From positions 1 through 64,000 of the forward strand of contig CAZQAF010000002.1 of the NCBI GenBank assembly GCA_964591175.1: 64,000 nucleotides of DNA, in the 5' to 3' direction. A program made the position numbers and the translations under genes. The notes under the pieces were generated by a model. It did no database searches. It had not been told where the DNA came from and saw nothing but the letters and a program-made list of their open reading frames with translations. Shown one piece after another: positions 59,599-64,000 of this stretch. Positions within the stretch are counted from its first letter, which is position 1. The number at the start of each line of letters is the position of its first letter. This stretch comes from UBA11574 sp964591175 (lineage in GTDB: Bacteria > Desulfobacterota > Desulfobacteria > Desulfobacterales > UBA11574).

Positions 59599-61597
59599 CG
59601 ATTATGGATATTCCGAAGAAAAACAGCTTGGCAAGCCCTATGATATCAAATTGTTGCGGCGTCTGTATCCCTACACAAAACCGTATAAACTTTTGTTTAT
59701 CTGCTCCATTGTTCTGGTTGTTTTTATCACCCTCCTGGATCTTTCGCTGCCTTACGTGACCAAAATCGCCATCGATCGATATATTGTCCCCGGCCGGGAA
59801 TCGGTTAAAAAAAATAAGGCGGCACACACGGAAGTCAATGCCAGGATTGTTAAGGCGGACATGGCCGATCCTGCAATTCAAAGGGTCGTCCGCAAATATC
59901 CCGATCTTTTCAAGGTTCACGGCGCGGCGGCGCAGATATATTTTCGTGACCTCGTCAAACTGGACAAAAAAGATCTCGCTGTCCTGCGCAAACATGATCT
60001 TTCCGGCGTCACGTGGATCACCGCTTTGTTTCTGGTCCTCGTTATTTTCAATTTTGTTTTCGATATTGTCCAAGTACTCATCATGGAATACGCCGGACAG
60101 ATGGTGATGCATGATTTGCGTATGCGCCTTTTTAATCATATCCAGGGTCTATCCATTGCGTTTTTCACAAACAATCCCATCGGCCGACTGGTAACACGGG
60201 TGACCAATGATATTCAAAATATGTATGAACTCTTTACTTCCGTGATTGTATTTATCTTTAAAGATCTTTTTTTGCTCGTGGGCATTGCAGGGGTTCTCAT
60301 CAGTATTAATTTTAAGTTGGCGCTGGCTTGTTTTACCGTCATTCCTTTTGTTCTGTATGCTTCCGTTCATTTTTCGAGCCAGGCCAGAGCAGCCTACCGG
60401 ATACTGAGAATAAAGATTGCGGAAATAAATACACGGTTTTCGGAAACCATCGGCGGCATCAGAGTGATCCAGCTTTTTTTAAAAGAAACGCAAAATTACT
60501 TAAGTTTTAAAAAGCTGAATCGTGAGCATTACCTGGCCGGGATGAGACAGATTCACGTTTTTGCGATTTTTATGCCGGTCATCGAAATCCTGGGCGCAAC
60601 GGCGATTGCCATCGTCATCTTTTATGGCGGCGGCAGCGTGGTGGCGGGAACCATAACCCTCGGCGCCCTTGTGGCGTTTCTGTCATACATGAAAATGTTT
60701 TTCCGGCCCATCAGAGACATCGCCGAGAAATACAATATTCTGCAAAACGCCATGGCATCTGCTGAAAGAATCTTTCTGATTCTGGACAGTACGGAAACCA
60801 TCCGACAAGTTGGCCGGGATATCGAGCGTCCCCCTCAATCCGGATCAAAACCATTGGACACCCCCTGGGACGGAATTTTTAAAATTTCTCTGGAAAATGT
60901 TTTTTTTGAATATGTTAAAAATGAGCCCGTGCTTAACAATATTTCTTTTAGCATAAATGCCGGTGAAACTTTTGCGATTGTAGGACCGACCGGTTCCGGC
61001 AAAACGACGATCGTTAACCTGGTTATCCGGTTTTACGATCCGACGGCCGGACGGGTTTTATTGAACGGGGTGGATATTAAAAAACGAGGGATCCGGGAGT
61101 TAAGATCCAAAATGGCCCTGGTGATGCAGGACCCTTTTTTATTTTCCGAAACCGTTCGGAAAAATATAACACTGGGAAGAGACAACATTTCTGAAGCTGA
61201 TTTTCAGCAGATTTTAAAGGATTCGAACTGCCAAACATTTGTAGGCCGATTACCCGACGGCGTCCATACCGTACTTTCGGAAGGCGGTGCCTCCATCTCA
61301 AGCGGGGAACGACAGCTCATCTCCATTGCCCGGGCCTTTGCCAGCCATCCGGATCTCATTATCCTCGACGAGGCAACGTCTTATATCGATTCTGAAACCG
61401 AACAAAAAATACAGGAGGCCCTCGCCAAACTGATGGCCAACCGGACATCGATTATTGTGGCACACCGGCTTTCAACAGCCCGGGAAGCCGACAAAATCAT
61501 CGTACTCAACAGAGGACAGATCATCGAAACCGGGAATCATGCGGAATTGATGAAGCTTCAGGGATTTTATTACCGGTTGAATCAGCTTCAGGGGTGA
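59591..61597 (+). CDS. ABC exporter half-transporter, catalytic-site subunit
   Basis: The 668-aa partner of the preceding gene has a roughly 90-residue hydrophilic insertion between the first two membrane segments, common in this half of such pumps. Its nucleotide-binding domain has Walker A GPTGSGKTT from 465, an atypical signature ISSGER (569-574) and a canonical Walker B LIILDEATS with Glu594. The deviant signature pairs with the partner's Asp504, giving one inactive and one active ATP site. The ATG at 59591 overlaps the previous gene by 8 bp and follows GAGGAAG. Confidence 0.9.
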   Translation: MHSDYGYSEEKQLGKPYDIKLLRRLYPYTKPYKLLFICSIVLVVFITLLDLSLPYVTKIAIDRYIVPGRESVKKNKAAHTEVNARIVKADMADPAIQRVVRKYPDLFKVHGAAAQIYFRDLVKLDKKDLAVLRKHDLSGVTWITALFLVLVIFNFVFDIVQVLIMEYAGQMVMHDLRMRLFNHIQGLSIAFFTNNPIGRLVTRVTNDIQNMYELFTSVIVFIFKDLFLLVGIAGVLISINFKLALACFTVIPFVLYASVHFSSQARAAYRILRIKIAEINTRFSETIGGIRVIQLFLKETQNYLSFKKLNREHYLAGMRQIHVFAIFMPVIEILGATAIAIVIFYGGGSVVAGTITLGALVAFLSYMKMFFRPIRDIAEKYNILQNAMASAERIFLILDSTETIRQVGRDIERPPQSGSKPLDTPWDGIFKISLENVFFEYVKNEPVLNNISFSINAGETFAIVGPTGSGKTTIVNLVIRFYDPTAGRVLLNGVDIKKRGIRELRSKMALVMQDPFLFSETVRKNITLGRDNISEADFQQILKDSNCQTFVGRLPDGVHTVLSEGGASISSGERQLISIARAFASHPDLIILDEATSYIDSETEQKIQEALAKLMANRTSIIVAHRLSTAREADKIIVLNRGQIIETGNHAELMKLQGFYYRLNQLQG

Positions 61598-61742
61598 GTC
61601 TGTAAATTCATTTTTCTATTGACAATTTTTCTTTTTTTTGCGTTATTGCGAAATTGTTAATTTTACTTGCCAAATCGAATGGCTTATGTTTTAAGACAGG
61701 GTCTGAATCCTAACGTTAACATCTCAAATCAATCAAAGCCGA

Positions 61743-61774
61743 AGGAACCACCCCGCGTGGGTACGAGGTTCCTG
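61743..61774 (+). promoter_or_regulatory. Leader hairpin upstream of fhs
   Basis: AGGAACC and GGTTCCT pair around an inner ACCC/GGGT stem in the fhs leader, about 40 bp before the ATG. No T-tract follows. The remaining 61598-61742 is AT-rich with a TTGACA at 61619 but no clear -10 box. Confidence 0.45.
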
Positions 61775-61811
61775 ATTTATTAACCCAATATTATAGAGGA
61801 GGATTGAGTTT

Positions 61812-63575
61812 ATGGCTTACAATGCGGTAGAAATGGCCGACTGGCAGATTTCAGAAGCGGCCGAAAAAAACATGCCGACCCCCGAGGATTGGCGGGAAAA
61901 ACTGGCTCTGGAAACCGATGAAATCCTGCCCATGGGAAGATTGTGCAAACTGGATTTCCTCAAGATTATTAATCGCTTGAAAGACAAACCGGACGGCAAA
62001 TACATTGAGGTTACCGCCATTACTCCGACGCCTTTGGGCGAAGGGAAAAGCACCACATCCTGCGGTCTGATGGAAGGTATGGGCAAACGCGGCGTGAATG
62101 TGGGCGGTTGTCTGCGCCAACCTTCCGGCGGACCGACCATGAACATTAAAGGCACGGCGGCCGGCGGCGGCAACTCTCTGATCATTCCCATGACCGAATT
62201 CTCCATGGGCCTTACCGGCGACATCAACGACATCATGAACGCCCACAATCTGGCCATGGTGGCACTCACTGCCAGGATGCAGCACGAGCGCAATTACAAT
62301 GATGAACAGCTGGCCCGCCTGACGCGGATGCCGAGGCTGGACGTTGATCCCACCCGGGTCGAGATGGGCTGGATCTTGGATTATTGTGCCCAGTCGCTGC
62401 GAAACATCATCATCGGCCTGGGCGGCCGCTATGACGGTTTCACCATGCAGTCCAAGTTCGGCATCGCCGTAAGTTCCGAGCTCATGGCGATTCTTTCCAT
62501 CGTTCGCGATCTGAAAGACCTGCGTGAAAAGTTGAACAACATCACCGTAGCCTTTAACAAAGCAGGTAAACCCATCACCACCGGTGATCTGGAAGTAGGT
62601 AACGCCATGACCGCCTGGATGCGCAACACCATCAACCCAACCCTGATGATGACCGCAGAGTATCAGCCCTGTATGATTCACGCAGGACCGTTTGCCAATA
62701 TCGCCGTGGGTCAGTCTTCCATCATTGCCGACCGGGTCGGACTCAAGCTTTTTGACTACCACGTAACAGAATCCGGTTTCGGCGCCGATATCGGCTTCGA
62801 GAAATTCTGGAACGTCAAGTGTCGCTACAGCGGCTTGAAACCCCATGTTTCCGTGCTGACAACCACCATTCGCGCGCTCAAGATGCACGGCGGCGGCCCC
62901 AAGGTCGTAGCCGGCCTTCCGCTGCCTGATGCATACAAGAGCGAAGACCTATCATTGCTTGAAAAGGGCGTTGGCAACATGGTGCATCACATCAACACTA
63001 TCCGTATGTCCGGCATCAACCCGGTGGTCTGCATCAACTGCTTCCATACCGATACCAAAGATGAGATCGCCTTGGTTCGAAAGTATGCCGAAGAAGCCGG
63101 CGCACGCTGTGCGGTTTCCACACACTGGGCTGACGGTGGAGACGGCGCACTGGAATTTGCCGATGCGGTGATTGAAGCCTGTAATGAAGAACCGAACTTC
63201 AAGTTCCTCTATCCCTTGGAAACGAAACTTCGTGACCGGGTAGAGCTCATTGCAAAGAATGTTTACGGCGCCAGCGGCGTTGCCTGGACACCCGATGCCG
63301 AGGCCAAAGCCAAAATGCTTGAAAGTGATCCCAAGTACGACGATTATACCACCATGATGGTCAAAACCCATCTATCGTTGACCCATGAACCGGCGCTTAA
63401 GGGAACCCCCAAAGGCTGGACGCTCCCGGTTCGAGACGTGCTGATCTTCTCGGGCGCCAAGTTCCTCTGCCCCTGCTGCGGCACCATCAGCCTGATGCCC
63501 GGAACCAGTTCAGATCCGGCGTACCGCAGGGTAGATGTGGATGTAGAAACCGGAAAGGTCAAGGGATTGTTCTAA
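61812..63575 (+). CDS. fhs: Formate--tetrahydrofolate ligase
   Basis: The 587-aa cytoplasmic enzyme makes 10-formyl-THF from formate, THF and ATP; in acetogens and complete-oxidising sulfate reducers it belongs to the methyl branch of the Wood-Ljungdahl pathway, in either direction. Features are the P-loop TPTPLGEGKSTT (71-82), RQPSGGPTMNIKGTAAGGG, GRYDGFTMQSKFGIAVSSE and the C-terminal IMLMPGTSS-type segment ISLMPGTSSDPAY. GAGGAGGATTGAGTTT precedes the ATG. No other pathway genes are adjacent; a terminator follows, so it is monocistronic. Confidence 0.95.
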   Translation: MAYNAVEMADWQISEAAEKNMPTPEDWREKLALETDEILPMGRLCKLDFLKIINRLKDKPDGKYIEVTAITPTPLGEGKSTTSCGLMEGMGKRGVNVGGCLRQPSGGPTMNIKGTAAGGGNSLIIPMTEFSMGLTGDINDIMNAHNLAMVALTARMQHERNYNDEQLARLTRMPRLDVDPTRVEMGWILDYCAQSLRNIIIGLGGRYDGFTMQSKFGIAVSSELMAILSIVRDLKDLREKLNNITVAFNKAGKPITTGDLEVGNAMTAWMRNTINPTLMMTAEYQPCMIHAGPFANIAVGQSSIIADRVGLKLFDYHVTESGFGADIGFEKFWNVKCRYSGLKPHVSVLTTTIRALKMHGGGPKVVAGLPLPDAYKSEDLSLLEKGVGNMVHHINTIRMSGINPVVCINCFHTDTKDEIALVRKYAEEAGARCAVSTHWADGGDGALEFADAVIEACNEEPNFKFLYPLETKLRDRVELIAKNVYGASGVAWTPDAEAKAKMLESDPKYDDYTTMMVKTHLSLTHEPALKGTPKGWTLPVRDVLIFSGAKFLCPCCGTISLMPGTSSDPAYRRVDVDVETGKVKGLF

Positions 63576-63611
63576 AACGTAACGTTCACGGAAAAATCCA
63601 TAGAATCAACA

Positions 63612-63643
63612 GGGCGCGGATTTATGCCGCGCCCTATTTTTTT
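63612..63643 (+). terminator. Rho-independent terminator of fhs
   Basis: GGGCGCGG (63612-63619), a 7-nt loop and CCGCGCCC (63627-63634) form an 8-bp GC stem followed by TATTTTTTT. It overlaps the stop codon of the convergent trmL gene. Confidence 0.93.
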
Positions 63644-64000
63644 GTTGACAAACGCAGGCTTTCGTACAGGGCAATCCCCACGCTTGTGGACAGATTCAGA
63701 CACCGGATGTCTGATGTCGTGGGGATATGAAAGGCCACATGCCGGTACTCATATAAGATCGTTTCCGGAAGGCCTTTGGTTTCCGATCCGAAAACAAGAA
63801 ACAGCCTTACCGGAGACGGCATGGCCCAGAAAGAAATTGAGCCGTTTTTCGTAAACAGCGCCACTTCTTTGGTTGTCGGACCCATCTTTTTTTGAAAACT
63901 GTCAAAATCGTCCCAGACCGAGAGTTTGACCTTGTGCCAGTAATCGAGCCCGGCTCTTTTGAGGTCGCGATCTTTAAGGGAAAAACCCAGCGGTTTTATC
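63634..64000 (-). CDS. trmL: tRNA (cytidine/uridine-2'-O-)-methyltransferase TrmL-like (5' end beyond window)
   Basis: The minus-strand frame is open from the window end, encoding IKPLGFSLKDRDLKRAGLDYW, the typical TrmL segment. LFVFGSETKGLP-type LFLVFGSETKGLP (SAM-binding knot motif) and IPTTSDIRCLNLSTSVGIALYE follow. SpoU-class TrmL methylates the ribose at tRNA position 34. The visible part, 121 residues, is the C-terminal three quarters of the protein. It converges with fhs. Confidence 0.93.
   Translation of the reverse strand, partial: IKPLGFSLKDRDLKRAGLDYWHKVKLSVWDDFDSFQKKMGPTTKEVALFTKNGSISFWAMPSPVRLFLVFGSETKGLPETILYEYRHVAFHIPTTSDIRCLNLSTSVGIALYESLRLSTKK

Noticed and set aside
1..64000. 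CRISPR arrays, prophage, complete insertion sequences or rRNA genes
   Set aside because: No regularly spaced direct repeats, no phage structural or integrase genes, no transposase ORF and no rRNA-like sequence were seen.

Overview
The window looks like a scaffolded draft genome (four runs of exactly 100 N) of an anaerobic, sulfate-reducing Desulfobacterota bacterium. The main evidence is aprBA (dissimilatory adenylylsulfate reductase), several sigma-54 activators and sigma-54 promoters, an ORP-like cluster of paired MinD ATPases and NifX-like proteins, RACo- and CobO-like corrinoid genes, two CooT-type proteins and an fhs gene typical of organisms with Wood-Ljungdahl enzymes. These assignments come from reading motifs; no database search was run.

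Layout. 0-2 kb: a ferredoxin tail, a 51-aa ORF, a frameshifted CooT-like gene and a G3E GTPase running into a gap. 2-18 kb: a sigma-54-rich block. Two cysteine-rich-PAS sigma-54 activators lie among five good -24/-12 promoters. These serve a three-gene operon of unknown function (91-aa protein, polytopic membrane protein, Tat-exported metallo-beta-lactamase-fold protein), a NifU-like scaffold, a coiled-coil/thioredoxin/metallo-hydrolase operon, probably aprBA, and a tandem UspA. 19.3-27.6 kb: an ORP-like and corrinoid-maintenance cluster (FmdB-like, NifU-tail peptide, two ferredoxin-MinD ATPases, two NifX-like proteins, CoA-disulfide-reductase-like flavoprotein, RACo-like ASKHA protein, CobO-like adenosyltransferase, divergent CGGC protein). 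It has three copies of one palindromic operator, two of them on sigma-70-type promoters.

28-44 kb is mostly housekeeping: Smr, plsY, an IspH-UbiA fusion, intact cooT with DUF3842, NYN-parB-parA, an M48 peptidase, an EF-G, a GerMN protein, a heme cluster hemE-hemN-(small ORF)-hemH-hemY and tRNA-Ala(GGC). 44-64 kb: ppiD, yjbQ, two radical SAM proteins, prmA, a nitroreductase, a cupin, a SEC-C methionine aminopeptidase, a HAD-AIRS fusion, a single-domain asparaginase-like protein, an RNase II/R-type enzyme, a heterodimeric ABC exporter, fhs and the end of trmL.

The most unusual non-coding structure is a five-copy family of 140-180-bp hairpin elements. Each copy lies immediately after a plus-strand stop codon, all in the same orientation. 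Their outer stems differ, but the apical motif is conserved and its small stem shows compensatory base changes. Other foldback elements (5.3, 46.8, 51.3, 53.2 and 57.7 kb) add to a repeat-rich intergenic landscape.
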